DNA of 64,000 nucleotides from Miscanthus floridulus (GCF_019320115.1 NC_089588.1:112778733-112842732); one strand, 5' to 3'; positions 10,801 through 22,513 are shown, numbered from the stretch's first letter. Numbers and translations: made by a program. Notes: generated from the sequence alone by a model not told the origin.

Positions 10801-11851
10801 GTATATGCATATAAATTATCCTAACAAGTACTATATATATGCAGATTTACAATGACAGAGCTCAGAATGGAAGGCTGCAATGAAATTGGTTTTGTTGATC
10901 CCCATATAGTATTCAAAGACATAGTTACTCCAAAGACTAATTGAAAGTCTGAGTCAGAGAGTGACCTCATGAACTTCTTAGTGAACCAATGCCACAAGAA
11001 GGATATACTCTTTCCCTACAACTTCAAGTGAGTGTTAATAATGTCAATCATCCTTAATGGCTCATATGTTGATTCTAGTTAATTAATGAGTGTTATGCGT
11101 TATATCCTATAAACACATGCAGCAATCACTGGATATTGATGGACATCGATCTGGTGAAAAGTCACTTGATAATCTATGACTCGATGAGAAAACCACAACA
11201 AGACTACCAAGATATGATAGATATTATCCAGAGGTAATTTCGGTATCTCTAGCAACTATATATACACACAAACATGATGATTAACTATATCTGATGACAT
11301 GGCAAATTTTTATTGGGCAGTGTTTGGAAAACCTTTATTGAGAAGCAATACATGGGAAAATGCAAAGCGCCACTGAATGTAATTCCTTTGAAAGTAAGTC
11401 CCCTAAATCGCATCATCTTTATTAATTAAACATATAGCTTTCACCGGATCACCAGATTGGATGATAAATCTTTTTCTCATAAAGTGGTGTCTGAGGCAGG
11501 AACAGGGGAACAACTACTGTGGTTACTATGTTTGCAAATTTATCAAGGTGGTCTCCCAAAGAACTCCTACAGAGAGACTCAAAGTACGTTAAAAATACAC
11601 TATATATTCATTTAATTATTATTATTGATTGTGTTACTATATCTTTATATATATATATATATGTATGTACATATATTAATTTATTTTCCTTTAATTCAAA
11701 CCTGTAGGCTCGATGGTTGGAGGAAAAGGTCATACGGCAAGACCAAATCAAAGCAATTCAAGAGTCTATAGCCGAATTTTTTAATGAGCAGGTCATCGAT
11801 TCCAAGGGCGAGTTCTACTTCGACCCAACACTGCCATGGAAGCCAAGCTAG
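7858..11851 (+). pseudogene. CACTA second gene: coiled-coil DNA-binding-type region fused to a C48 (Ulp1-like) protease, decayed
   Basis: Conserved stretches follow in order: a short first exon (from 7858); a region with YPTAIKKWNKIEVDLL and YGARLQEAAERLF (about 8690-8900) as in plant TNPA/Transposase_24-like proteins; a charged coiled coil (9070-9180); a region at 9280-9560; a Pro-rich part with three repeats of PPRRSPT type (9816-9920); and a basic region. The last part is split over short GT-AG exons carrying protease motifs: NHWILMDIDL (11123-11152, His), IIYDSM (Asp), and QGNNYCGYYVCKF (11503-11541, Gln and Cys). The triad of a cysteine protease is therefore still readable. Stops (for example 8556, 8663, 9086, 9560, 10693) and frame changes show the gene is dead. 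Ulp1-like domains occur in several grass CACTA and MULE elements, where they may act on SUMO-modified host proteins. The last exon ends with TAG at 11849-11851. Confidence 0.8.
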
Positions 11852-11956
11852 AGGATGAGAGGAAACTTGTTATATCACAACAACTGTAATGCAATCTTTT
11901 GTAATATATGCACATGAAATAATATAATGTAAAATACACATATGCATGCATGCATG

Positions 11957-12009
<53 letters not shown>

Positions 12010-12169
12010 CTATGCTTGAATTGTGTGATTTAATACGTTCATTGTGCTAGAACCGAAACATACTATACGCGCGTATAAATGTATAATTAGCAGCGTACAA
12101 TACGACTTCGAAAACCTATTTTGAAAATAAAACAAAAAAAAGAAAAGAAAAGAAAAAAGAAAAAAAACC
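11852..12169. repeat. (TA)n microsatellite and AT-rich spacer
   Basis: A (TA)n run occupies about 11958-12007, preceded by TGCATGCATGCATG. The rest is AT-rich with an A-rich stretch at 12125-12168. No gene. Confidence 0.8.
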
Positions 12170-12406
12170 TTTAGTCCCGGTTCGTATTACCAACCGGAAC
12201 TAAAGGGTGCCGGCCATCGTGGCATCTCAGGAGGCACCTTTAGTCCCGGGTGGTGTTAACCACCGGGACTAAAGGTCCCCCTTTAGTCCCGGTTCCTGAC
12301 CCGAGACTAAAGGACCCCCCTTTAGTCCCGGATGCTTGCTCCCAGGTGGGGAACCGGGACTAGAGGGGGTTCCCCACCGGGAGTAAAGCTCTGTTCTCTA
12401 CCAGTG
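12170..12406 (+). mobile_element. CACTA subterminal repeats and 3' terminal inverted repeat
   Basis: At least eight TTTAGTCCCGG / CCGGGACTAAA units occur in both orientations. They end with CTCTACCAGTG at 12396-12406, the complement of a CACTGGTAGAG terminus typical of grass CACTA elements. The next bases are GCT, which would be the 3-bp target duplication. I did not find GCTCACTG upstream, so the 5' end is either lost or left of the window. Confidence 0.85.
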
Positions 12407-12840
12407 GCTGGTGGACCGTGTGCTCGACGGCCGCAGGGAAGGTAGCGGCGAGACTCCTTTCTTCTTCCTTGCCCAGCAAGCGGTCCCGGTTCTGGTGAGG
12501 CTGTAGCTAGATCTATGCCCTAGGGGCCCGGATGCGTTGCCTACCATACCAGATCTATGGGCAGCTTTAGTGGCGTAGCAGTGGCATGGCTCCAACGTGC
12601 GATGTGGCCCGGCCTGGTGGTGGAGGCAGAGGCAGAGGTGCCTCGGTGTTTGGCGGTGATCGGGGTGCGGCCGTCGGTGGGGCGGCCGGGGTGCAGCTGT
12701 CCTAGGGATGCCTCATTCCATCCCGGGACCTCTCATGGCTGCCGGCATGGGACAGGCTGGCAGCGGTGCACGACGACTAGAGCTGCATTTTCTGTATCCC
12801 TTTGAATGGGATAGGCTGGCAGCGGTCCACGCGCGCCTGT
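12407..12840. other. GC-rich flank of the CACTA end, no gene seen
   Basis: GC-rich DNA with a short internal repetition (GGGACAGGCTGGCAGCGGT near 12748 and GGGATAGGCTGGCAGCGGT near 12808). Frames here are short and show no domain. Confidence 0.4.
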
Positions 12841-13408
12841 GGCTGGTATCCCTTTGAGCATTCTCTCATTCTGATTGATATATTCCTGAAGCTTTTGCAT
12901 TTTCTGTATCCCTGTGCATTTTCAGCATATTTTGAGGGGGAGTTGCAGTCTTTGGGCTTTAGCTTGATAAGTGCATGTATCAACAAGGGGGAGAATGTTT
13001 CACACAAACCAATGGGGAGTATGTTGTTGAGAGTGCATACATTTGAGAGATTGCATTTGTTCAGAGAGAGTTGCATTTGTGTTGCTTTTGCTAGATGTGT
13101 TGAGCCTTTGCCTTTTCTAGAGGGTCTAGCTGTTTTTCAGGTGCTTTGAGCTTTGCTAGTGGTGTTGAGCCCGTTCTGCCTTTTCTTGAGGACTAGCTGT
13201 GGTTTACTTGGTTGCGTCGAGCCGTTGCCCATGTCTTTGGGGACCAAGTTTTGCAAGTTTTGCTTACTTCAAATGACCATGTTTTGGCTTTTCATTGGCT
13301 TTTGGTCATCTGGGTGAGTTCCTTCTTCCTTCTTCTTCTTCTTCTTCTACTTCTCTATCTATGTTGTTTGTGTGTTGGTGTTGACAATGCACTCATCAAG
13401 GGGGAGAT
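12841..13408 (+). mobile_element. Copia (SIRE-like) 3' internal remnant with polypurine tracts
   Basis: Three polypurine-tract-like motifs (GAGGGGGAG near 12934, AAGGGGGAGA near 12987, AAGGGGGAGAT at 13399-13408) punctuate a non-coding, T-rich region with a (CTT)n run at 13320-13350. SIRE-like copia elements carry several such tracts before the 3' LTR. gag and pol are absent, so this is the right end of a truncated element. Confidence 0.6.
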
Positions 13409-14660
13409 TGCAGACACATGGTACTCATGTGGTCTTCGAGTGACGAGTGATTGTCAACGATGTTGTGCAACATGTCTCTTGGCTTGTGGTGCACAGGTAT
13501 GGAGCTCGGAGGCGGTGGTCGATGGCGATGTGAAGGTCAAGTAGAGACGGGTCGTGCCGATGGACCAAGAGCGGTGAAGAGCGGACGTGAGGCTTGGACT
13601 GAGGGACCGAAGCACCGGAGGACCAGCCGTGGTGGCTGACACCTGGGGACATCGACAGCGCAAGTGCACATGGAGGAGTGACCGTGTTGACCAAGTCAAG
13701 ACGGCGGACATGCAAGTCGAGCGGAGGCTCTAGATGACTTGGCGGCCGGGCGGTTGAGGACAGCGGTGACACATGTTGAGGAGAGGGGGACACGTATGGA
13801 GTACGCTACTCACAAGTGGATTGGGTGGTTTGGGCCGCAAAACAACCAGTGGACGGTTTTCGGGTTTGGGCCTCAAAACCCGGGCGGAGGTTTCGAGGAA
13901 GCGTGGCGGCACGTGGCGGAATCCTGGAGGTTGCGTTGAGGTGACGGCAAGTCCAAGCAGGAAGCGGGGCCGTCAGATCAGATGAGTAGAGAGGGTTGTG
14001 CCAGAATGCCTTAGGGTTAGCTGGTTGGCTCAGTAGTCAGTAGAGTAAGCAGAGGGCTAAGTGGAAAATATAATAAACCTCTATGAATAGGATAGGGCTG
14101 CCCACTTCATCCTTTATCACAGTTGTTTAGTTTTTCATCTATCTCTCTCTACCCTCTCACTAGACTATGATCCACAGATGGTGTAATCATTCCTCTATGT
14201 ACTTCATGATCGGGAAGTGAGGCCTTAATCTCACCGTGTCCTCCGGGATTTTAGAAGAATTTTCGTGCAAGTTGTCTATGTATTTTTGTGCTGCGTTCTT
14301 GTTTCTTTCTTATCCTTCCCGCACCCCGATCTCTCTCTGTGATTTATGTTTTCGCAAACCGTTTGTTTCATCTCGTGCTATGAGTCCTTGTGAAGGTTTC
14401 CACCGAAGGAATTAAGTTGGTTTGGGATGAGCACGTAGATCGGGCAACTTTTGTGTTTCTGGTTCGTTCTTCGTTTTCTCTCGGTTTTTCATCGATTCCC
14501 GAACCTGTGAGGCATGGAAGGCGATGATTTTCATGGAGTAGCTTCGTAGCTACCTAGAGAGCCTGCCCACAAAATTTGGGGTCAATCGGAGCTGTGACGG
14601 ACGAGATCGGGCCGTTTTTTTTTTATTTTCGGGGCTGTTTTCGGGGGCACCGGACGCTGC
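13409..14660 (+). mobile_element. Copia 3' LTR (single copy)
   Basis: It begins TGCAGACACATGG directly after the polypurine tract and runs to the junction with NLR coding sequence near 14660. The right edge is set by where NLR homology begins, because I cannot identify a clean CA end. No matching left LTR is present in the window. This fits a 5'-truncated insertion or one whose left part was removed next to the CACTA end. Confidence 0.55.
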
Positions 14661-15063
14661 TCTTGTGCATCTCTAGGACACGGCTCTTGATGTCTCTTAT
14701 CTCAGTAGCAATCTCATGGCGAATCCTAACCTTTCTGAACAAACCGTCACTTCTATCAATGAACTTCCTGATGCCATGAGGCTCGGCTGACTCATCGCCC
14801 TTCCCACGCCCCATGAATGTGTCGATACTGTCCTCTATATCATAAGAGAGCTCCCTCAAATCTCTGGCCCAGATCTTGTCCTGAATGTCAAGCCGGTCTG
14901 ACGGTGTGCTGGAGATCTTCTCAAGGGCACCTTTCATGCTCTCTAGCTCAGATTGGAGAGACTTGATCTCCCCCTTCACCCCCTTTTGCAGGTTGTACTC
15001 GCTGACGAGCAGATCACCAAGCTTGGTGAGGACCCTTGCCAGTGCACCAGTCACGATCTCCAT
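14661..15063 (-). pseudogene. NLR resistance gene, N-terminal coiled-coil (Rx-N) exon, truncated
   Basis: From the ATG at 15061-15063 the - strand reads MEIVTGALARVLTKLGDLL. After this come KGEIKSLQSELESMKGALEKI, WARDLRELSYDIEDSIDTF and EIRDIKSRVLEMHK. This is the coiled-coil domain of a CC-NLR immune receptor, including the EDVID-type position (YDIEDSID). Such proteins detect pathogen effectors, and this domain mediates signalling and oligomerisation. After about 134 residues the homology stops at the copia LTR, and no NB-ARC or LRR follows at lower coordinates. The gene is therefore cut by the retroelement. An in-frame extension upstream to 15204 looks like 5' UTR, because family members start at the MEIVTGA methionine. 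Confidence 0.85.
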
Positions 15064-15140
15064 GGATTTGTCCCTGCAGGGCGGTGTGTAAATGTCGTTG
15101 TGTCTGAATAATAAGCAATCGGACGTGAGGCCACAAGATA

Positions 15141-15213
15141 GGACGTACTCACTGGTTGCCGCGAGACGGGAATCGCGCTGCTGCAGGTTGCTGGACGTAC
15201 TCACTGGTTGCCG
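15141..15213. repeat. Short direct duplication upstream of the NLR exon
   Basis: GGACGTACTCACTGGTTGCC occurs at 15141 and again at 15192, a 51-bp spacing, in the 5' UTR or promoter of the - strand NLR fragment. Confidence 0.8.
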
Positions 15214-15804
15214 CTAGCTAGTCGTCACCGGTGCGCCTCCCAACTCTCAGGTGCTTGCAGCTGCCATGGAAGAGAAAAAAGCTGAGCCAGTGTGATGAAC
15301 GGTTGGTACGGTAACCATCCCACAAATTTCATAGGCCTTTGGGCCTGTAAGACACTAAAGGCCTGGCAATGTAATATTTAAATAGGACGATTAAAGTATA
15401 TAACTTGTAGCATATATTTAATTTTTCTTGAAAAGATAACAGTACATCAAAGAAGATAAAAAACGGCAAAATAACTATGATGGTTACCTCAAATAAAACT
15501 ACTATTGCCTTACCGACGTATGGGCTGATAGCATCTACTATACAGTATATATATAGGTACCCTCATAGGCCTCCAGCCTCATGGGCCCATGGGCATCGCA
15601 CAGGCTGCCGCCCCCCATAGGACGGGCCTGATTATAGATGAGAGAGAACGGGATGGCTCAACCAAAGGCAAAACTTTTATATTATAAGTACTACTTAAAT
15701 AATGAAAGAGTTAACAAAGGGAAGTGTGTAAAGCCGACGAATCGTAAATTTTGCGGAGTGGGTTGGAGGCTGTCAGCAGTGTTTGCAAATCAAAATTCTT
15801 TAAA
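15214..15804. other. NLR 5' flank, no gene seen
   Basis: Likely the former promoter side of the NLR fragment. AT-rich, with a TATATATATA run near 15547. No coding frame of note. Confidence 0.4.
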
Positions 15805-16162
15805 GGCCCGTTTGGATCCCTTTCATTCGTAGGAATTGAAATCTATTTAATAACTTAGGCTACTTGGCTTGAAATTTGATATTCCGTCATTTTCCAAAGT
15901 TCACATATAAGCATATCTCAAATTCATAAGGTGGAAGATAGAAATTAATTCCAATTATCACCATTCTATGTTTCTACTTTGCAACTTATGACACACTCTT
16001 CGACTTATTCTCCTATGATAAAAATGCAACACATAGGTATCTCTCTTGTACAACCAACTATAATATACAAATATAATCCATATACAACTATATTAGATTA
16101 ATTAATATATATCTAAATTATGATTATTAAAATGGATTTAATTTTAAGGATCCAAACGGGGC
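15805..16162. mobile_element. MITE with GGCCCGTTTGGATCC termini
   Basis: About 358 bp, bounded by GGCCCGTTTGGATCC and its near-exact complement GGATCCAAACGGGGC, with an AT-rich non-coding interior. These termini are those of a very abundant grass MITE class. I cannot see a clear target duplication. Confidence 0.8.
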
Positions 16163-17613
16163 ATGTGATATTAAGAGGATAAAGAAACCAAGTGCGCTCG
16201 GTAGGCATCATATTCTTATCATCTCCGCTTGCTGGCAGCATGGCACTACCATTTCTTTTTATTGTTTACTTGAATTCCTATACAACCACTTTAGCTTTGA
16301 TCATCCTCCCGCTAACTAAAACGAATCTTCCTTTTTTTTGTCAAAGTAAAGCACTGATTTTTGGAGGCGTCATATTTTTTTCTAGCTGGTGTTGGCTAAA
16401 AAACCTACCCTATATAAATTATTTTAGAGACACGTGGCCTTTTCTAGCTGCGGTGGGTGGAGTTTGTGACTGTGAACGGCGGTTCGTAATCCTAACCGTC
16501 TCTGAAAATAGATGGCATTTTTAGGGGTGGCATGAAACACAACATGCCACAAGAATTAATTTTCGGCCATGGTTGGTAATATTATCTTCTAAAAAAAATA
16601 GGTGTAACACACAAAAAAAAATACAAGTTTTCAAATAAAACTGGATATAGACGAATTGTAGCGCTGGACAAGATCTAAAACTTTGTAGCGACAAAAAATT
16701 CATTTGCTAATTTATTGACACAGATGTACATCTTAATTTCTCATATTTTGAAATTTGAAATTTAAAAATTTTCAAACAACCTCGAATGGTGACATGGCTG
16801 ACACTAAAGTTATAGTGCCCAGATATCTAAAACATTTCAATTGAAAAAAATCTAAAACTTTGCGGAAAATACTGGGCCAACTAAGTTCCTGCGTGCATGT
16901 CTGGTCACGGCCCATGTAAACTACTATACTATATAGACCAGGAGGTTTTGACTTTTCATGGTATCAAGCTCATTGGCCAGACTATAGTATAACACATTGA
17001 TGATAAGTTATGGATAAGCTAGCTTGGTACGTGCTTAATATCTGCTATGAGGTCGAACCATATGTGAAGTAAGTATGATATTTTATATGCTAAAAGTTTC
17101 TAATAATCCTTATATGTCCTACAACATATATAGACAAAAGTTTAGAGAAAGAATGGGCACGTGGAATAATCAAGACTGACATGTGGTCCATAAAAAACTG
17201 ACGCGCGAACGAACCAGGACACTACTCATGGTCCAATAAAAAAGTAACACATGGATAAACACCAACATGACATGTGTGCCAAAAAAAACACGACACATAT
17301 GGAGAACTGGGACAGGACACGTGGTGGAGTAAAAGCACAAAACATGTAAGAGGGACCCACATGTTCGTTATCTTTAAATTTTATTTAAATATAATAAACA
17401 TAAAGCGCGGTTTAATCAAAAGTTTTCTAGAAACCTCTCTTGTGGATGTAATAAACCGGTTGTATCCAATAGGAGATTTTTTATTTTTAATCTTTTTAAT
17501 CAATATTTTAATATTAACCGCTGCCAAACCTTTTTTTTTTTGCAAATGTGACCCTTTTGATCGCGCCACTCTGTTGTTCCACATACAGTGGCGCGACAAA
17601 GGGCGCCACGGTA
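16163..17613. other. Non-coding, TE-derived sequence
   Basis: No gene. A TAGAGAC...CGGTTCGTAATCCTAACCGTCTCT segment at about 16430-16505 resembles subterminal motifs of non-autonomous CACTA elements. Degenerate repeats of ACATGTGGTCCA/AACACATGG type occupy 17150-17350. CAGTGGCGCGACAAAGGGCG lies just left of the copia insertion and has a related GGTGGCGTCGTG on its right side. Confidence 0.35.
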
Positions 17614-17618
17614 GCGTG
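17614..17618. repeat. Target site duplication GCGTG (left)
   Basis: Identical to 23846-23850 and flanks the - strand copia element exactly outside its LTRs. Confidence 0.9.
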
Positions 17619-18398
17619 TGAAGTGGACCGTGACACCTAAGAGGGGGGTGAATTAGGCAACTTAAAATTCTAACTCTAAACTATGGTCTCTTTTTCTAAC
17701 CTATGCAAAAGATAAACTATCTAAATATGCAATTATGGTTTTGCAAGTGTGTTGCTATCTCTACCGCAAAAGGAGTAATGCAATCAATGTAAATGCGGAA
17801 GCTAAAGAGTAAGGTAGAGATATGCAAACTCCCGTTGACGACTCTGGTATTTTTACCGAGGTATCGAGAAGCGCGCAAGCTTCCGCCTAGTCCTCGCTGG
17901 AGCCCCTCGCAAGGAATCCCTCGCAAGGGCCAAGCTTCCGGTCGGGTAACTCCATGGATAGCCTTGGGCCTTCCCCACGCGCAAGTGGGTCTCCGACGTG
18001 CCTTCCGACAAGCCTCTCCCAGATGCTCCCCGCCGTCTTCACTATCAAACTTCCGGCCAAACCGACGTGGGCCTTGTTCCCTCCGGTACACGGTGGCGGC
18101 CACACCACAAACGCGGTTGGTGTGATCTCGCAAGACTTCAAGCCCCTCCAATGTACAACAATGGTGCGCGCAAGCACCGAGTGGTGAGAGGTATGCAAAC
18201 CTCACTAAACACTAGGCCTAAACCTAGAGCAAGCGCACGAGCGGTGGTCTAATCAACCTAAGCACTTCACAAAAGCACTTACGCTAATCACCTAATGAAT
18301 CGCTAAGCTCTATGCAAGCGAAGATCACTAAAATGGTGTATCAACACCCTTGTATGTTTCCTTAGCTCCACTCTACTCAAATGGCCGGTTGGGAGTTG

Positions 18399-18406
18399 TA
18401 TTTATA
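18399..18406 (-). promoter_or_regulatory. LTR TATA box (TATAAATA)
   Basis: TATAAATA on the - strand, directly downstream of the CCGGAC dyad array. The same box is at 23312-23319 in the partner LTR. It is the likely start point for the element's RNA. Confidence 0.65.
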
Positions 18407-18454
18407 AGCCCCACTGAGAAAGTAGCCGTTGGGGATGAAATCCCGCTTTTCTGC

Positions 18455-18735
18455 TACTAACCGGACGCTGAAATCGTCCTGACCGGACATGTCCGGTCGT
18501 CCTGACCGTTGGAGCCACGAACCACTGATCGGACATTGCTAGCGTCCGGTCACATGCCACCGGACACATCCGGTCGCATTTTCGCCGCTCTGAAACCTCT
18601 CTGTACCCGACCGGACTCTACTGTCCTATGTCCGGTTGGTTTAGCCGCCAGCGTCTGGTCCAACGTCCGGTCACTGCTGCTGACGCCTGTCTACCGAGCC
18701 TCTTGACCGGATCATCCGGTCCAGCGTCCGGTCAC
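18455..18735 (-). promoter_or_regulatory. Array of ACCGGAC / GTCCGGT dyads in LTR U3
   Basis: About ten half-sites in both orientations, some joined as full palindromes such as GACCGGACATGTCCGGTC. The array lies immediately upstream of the TATA box. A shorter, more decayed version is at 23375-23575 in the partner LTR. Confidence 0.6.
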
Positions 18736-19009
18736 CTCTGTGAGCTTGTTTCTTTGCGATCTTGCGTACGGCTTGGTTCCTATCTTCGTGCTTGGACTTT
18801 GCTTGATATTTTGGGTCTTCTCTTGTGCTCCTAAGGTCTTGCTTATGGTGTTGATCATCGAATCATCACGTCACCTTCGTCCAAGTCATGTCTTGCATCC
18901 TATTGAACTACAAAACAAACACTTGCAAATTCATTAGTCTAATTTGGTTGTGTTAGTCATCAAACACCAAAATCCAAAGTAAATGGGCCAAGGGTCCATT
19001 TTCCTTACA

Positions 19010-20310
19010 ATCTCCCCCTTTTTGGTGATTGATGACAACACGACCAAAGCAAGCAAATAATAGAATTTTGAAATTTAAAAACTACCTACTTGCTAGGATG
19101 CAATGCAAGGGACAAGATTATATGATGCTAAACGATACTACTTGTAAGACTATATAGAAACTTATCTTGCCCTTGCAAATGTCCCCATGTGGTATTATGG
19201 ATTTAAGCCTTGCTTCCTACAAGTTTTCCCATTACTTAGGCTAATGCATAATCCACTATCCTCCCTTTCTCGGACCATTACTACAGATTAATGCTTGCTT
19301 TTGGTCCTCTAAATTCTCCCCCTTTGGAATCAAAAACCAAAAAAAGAAAGACATTAGTAGCACAAGGGAGGGTCAAACTTTGTGATCCTTTGTGTGTAGA
19401 GTGAAATAGATCACAAAATTTGACTCTCATATTATATAGACAAGGCTCCCCCTAAATATATGCATACATATGACCGAGTGCAAAGCATATGCATAATTAG
19501 CAAATTTTTGCTCATGGGAATTTAATCTATATAATGCATGGAGAAAGCATATAAATATCAAAATGAAACCAACATGATGATATTGGTTTAGAAATACCAC
19601 ATGTGGAAACCAATTTGATTTCTACCACTTGCAACCAGTGGTGGATCTTTAAAGTATGATGCTTAACTCCAGGGACTCCATTTTCCTTGCAATAAGACTA
19701 CTACACACATGATAAGTTTGAAAAGGTGTTAGTCTCAAAGCATTCAACTTGTAGAGTAACCTCCCCCTAAATTTGTGCACACAAGTATGGAATACTTGTT
19801 GGAAACATGCACATTGATTTTAGAATAAAAAAACATACCACTTGAAAGATGACATCTCATGAATGTGAGAATCATTTTTGAAGATGATATTCGGGAGAAA
19901 TTATCTATAATTTGGACTTTGGCACATATTAGATGAACAATTGAAGGACAAGCTATGTGCCATGCTCCTAAACAATTTTTAAACCATGTAGGATTGCTCC
20001 AAGGAATAAGAATAAAACCAAGCAAGCCTACCATATAAAATACCTAGTGTATGCATGACAAAAGATATAAGCATGCAAATACAAACCTAGGCATCAATAG
20101 TAACTAGATGCTAAAAGAGACCAATTGTGGGAAAAAGTAAATCTAATACCAATTGAAGCAAATAGAATCTAGTTACCTAACATGGGAAGAGAAATTTGGG
20201 TCCATAGTATTCACTAGCCCACTTGGCAATAATTTTGTCCATCATGATGCACCCCATGAAATACATCCATACTTTGCCAAGTCTCTAAATTTCCCGAAGT
20301 CCATCGGACT
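19010..20310 (-). other. Non-coding 3' region of the copia element with polypurine tract
   Basis: The polypurine tract reads AAAAAGGGGGAGATTGT on the - strand at about 19008-19024. A second AAAGGGGGAGAA-like tract is at about 19315-19327. No pol domain could be read in any frame of this 1.3 kb. Confidence 0.65.
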
Positions 20311-22448
20311 TCACTTCCCTTTTAGGATCCAAACCTTCTTGGTGCTCTTCATGTTGGAAATGATTTCCTTCGGCACCCAAAAGCGTTTGACCCCATTGTT
20401 GGCTTGCTTGTTCACCTTGATGGCCACAACCTTGTCATTTTTCTTCTTCTTTAACAAGTATGGTGTGGAGGCCTTCTTGTCCACCTTGTTGGTGTAGGTG
20501 TTGGAGAGCTTGCTTATCTGCTTCTTCTCTTTCTTCTTTGCTCCTCCCCCATTCTTCACCTTGCACTCATAGGACTTGTGACCTTCCTTATGGCACACGT
20601 AGCAAACCACGGTTTGTCCTTCATCAAGCTTTTTCACTCCCTTGACGGTGTTATCTTGATGAAGTTGGGCTTGCTTCACCATGCCTTTCACTTGAGTCAA
20701 GTCCTTGGTGAGGCGAGCTACTTCTTGCTTGAGTTGCTCATTCTCCTTTGCAACCTCTTGTGTGCATGTATCTACAACAACTTTCCCACACACAAACTTG
20801 GTTGCACAAAGATGAGTCTAAACATAAATCATTACAAGAAGTAGAGGCATCCTTTTTAGACATGTTAAAGATAGAACTTTTCTTTTTAGATGCCTTGGTG
20901 GGGGTTGTAGTAACGGCTTCAAGATTAGCAACTTTATTAGTTAGCTCATCACAATGTTTGCACATGGTTTCCATTTTTGCAAGCAAACTTTTGTAAGCAT
21001 TTTGTGAGCTAGCTAACCTTTCTTTTAATTTTTCATTTTTCTTTACAAGTTGCTCATCAATGATTGTGCATTCATTTGTTGTTGCACTAGCCTTAAGTTG
21101 CTCAATTTTAGTAGATAGTTCAACATTGAGATTAGCAAAGTTCTCATATTGTTCAAGTAAAGTTTTGTATGCTTCTTATGAACTATCTAGCTTTTCTTTT
21201 AAAATTTTTAGCTTCTTTTGTTGACTAGTGCAAACTTTAGCATAATTGAGATTTTGTAGCACAATTTCATCAAAAGAAGGCATATCATCATCACTATCAC
21301 TCTCACTAGAGGATGAGCTTTCGTTACCTCGTGCCATAAGGCACACACGTGAAGAGCTTGATGATGAGTGCTTGCGGCCTTGCCTCTTGTGATGATGGTC
21401 TTCTTCACTTGAAGAATTATCCCATGATCTTATTGATGTGAGGGCTTGGTTCTTGCATGCCTTCTTCTTTGTCTTGGGTGTGGGCTTGTTTGGACAAACT
21501 ACAAAGTGCCCCAACTCGCCGCATCCATAGCATCCTCTCTTTCTTTGCTCATTTCTTTGATTGGTGAAAATGAGATCTTGAATTTGGATGGGCACACCCT
21601 TGACATTGAGCATTTGGATCATCTTCTCCACCTTGTTGATTAATTTGATTGATTCTTCATCAAGGTCGGAGGTGGAGGAGGAAGATTGATCATCATCACT
21701 TGAATCTTCTTCATCATCATCATCATCCTCATCTTCTTCTTCTTCACTTGAGGAGCTTGAGCTTGAGCTTGTCTCAACTTGCTTGCCCTTCATCTTCTTT
21801 TTCTCACTACATGCGAGAGCTTTGCCTTTGCTTGATGAAGAAGCTTCCTTTTGACCCATTTTATGTGACATTTCAAATGCCACTAACTTTCCGACGACTA
21901 TGCCTAGGGTCATTGTGCTCAAGTCCTCCATATTGTGAAGGATGGTGATGATGCTTGCATATTTCTTTTGTGGTAGCACGGAGATCTTCCTCACAATGTC
22001 CGCATCATCTAGCTTTATTAATCCTATTGAATGGAGCTCATTGATAATTAGATTCAAACAAGAATACATATCACGAACAAGCTCATCATCATTCATCGTA
22101 AAGGAATCATAATTTTGTTTAGCTAGACAATGTTTTTGCTCACGGACATTACTTGTGCCATCATGGAGCTCTTGGAGTTAACCAAATTTCATGTGCCGTA
22201 TTTAAAGTGAACACTTGGTTAAACACATCCATGCTAAATGATTCAAACAAGCAGTTTTTAGCTCTAGCATTGAAATGCATTTCTTTTTCATCACTCTTTG
22301 CGGGTTTTTCAGGATTCTTGATGGGTTTCATCCCGTCACGAGTGACTCTCCAAACACCCAAATCAATCGCCTCAAGGTGGCAAGCCATTCTAGCCTTATA
22401 GTAAGGGAAGTTAGTGCCATCAAAGTGTGGAGGCCTAGAGGTATCCAT
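20311..22448 (-). pseudogene. Copia gag polyprotein with two CCHC knuckles, decayed
   Basis: Starts with MDTSRPPHFDGTNFPYYK (ATG at 22446-22448), the conserved N-terminus of SIRE-type copia gag, then a capsid-like region. A frame change lies near 22100-22160. From 22096 the frame continues through DIVRKISVLPQKKY, a Ser/Asp/Glu-rich stretch, a first zinc knuckle CYGCGELGHFVVCP (about 21493-21534), a second acidic block, a coiled-coil Lys/Glu/Leu region with breaks near 21175 and 20990, and a second knuckle CYVCHKEGHKSYEC (about 20563-20606). The first knuckle lacks one residue between His and the last Cys, so zinc binding may be lost. Gag would form the virus-like particle that packages element RNA. 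Confidence 0.85.
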
Positions 22449-22513
22449 CCCAACCACTCTAAATAGCGTCGACTCAACGGCGGTTAAGCCAAAGGTCCAA
22501 AATGAGCCAACCG

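Larger units (their letters stand above)
17619..19009 (-). repeat. Copia LTR (element 3' LTR)
   Basis: Begins TGAAGTGGACC and ends CCTTACA on the + strand. Contains the ACCGGAC/GTCCGGT dyad array at 18455-18735 and a - strand TATA box at 18399-18406. Open frames at 17717-18252 are LTR sequence, and the homologous LTR at 22720-23165 shows the same frames. Confidence 0.9.

Noticed and set aside
13212..13544. Frame with a long hydrophobic Leu run
   Set aside because: The Leu run is a (CTT)n simple repeat in the copia 3' region, and there is no start context or domain.
16192..16524. 110-codon hydrophobic frame
   Set aside because: AT-rich TE-derived sequence with no similarity I recognise. The hydrophobicity follows from T-rich codons.
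17717..18252. Overlapping frames of 77-162 codons on both strands
   Set aside because: The same frames recur at 22718-23165 because both are copies of one LTR. No conserved domain.
18455..18735. CRISPR-like regularly spaced repeats
   Set aside because: Units are short dyads in both orientations with irregular spacing inside an LTR, and the sequence is plant nuclear DNA.
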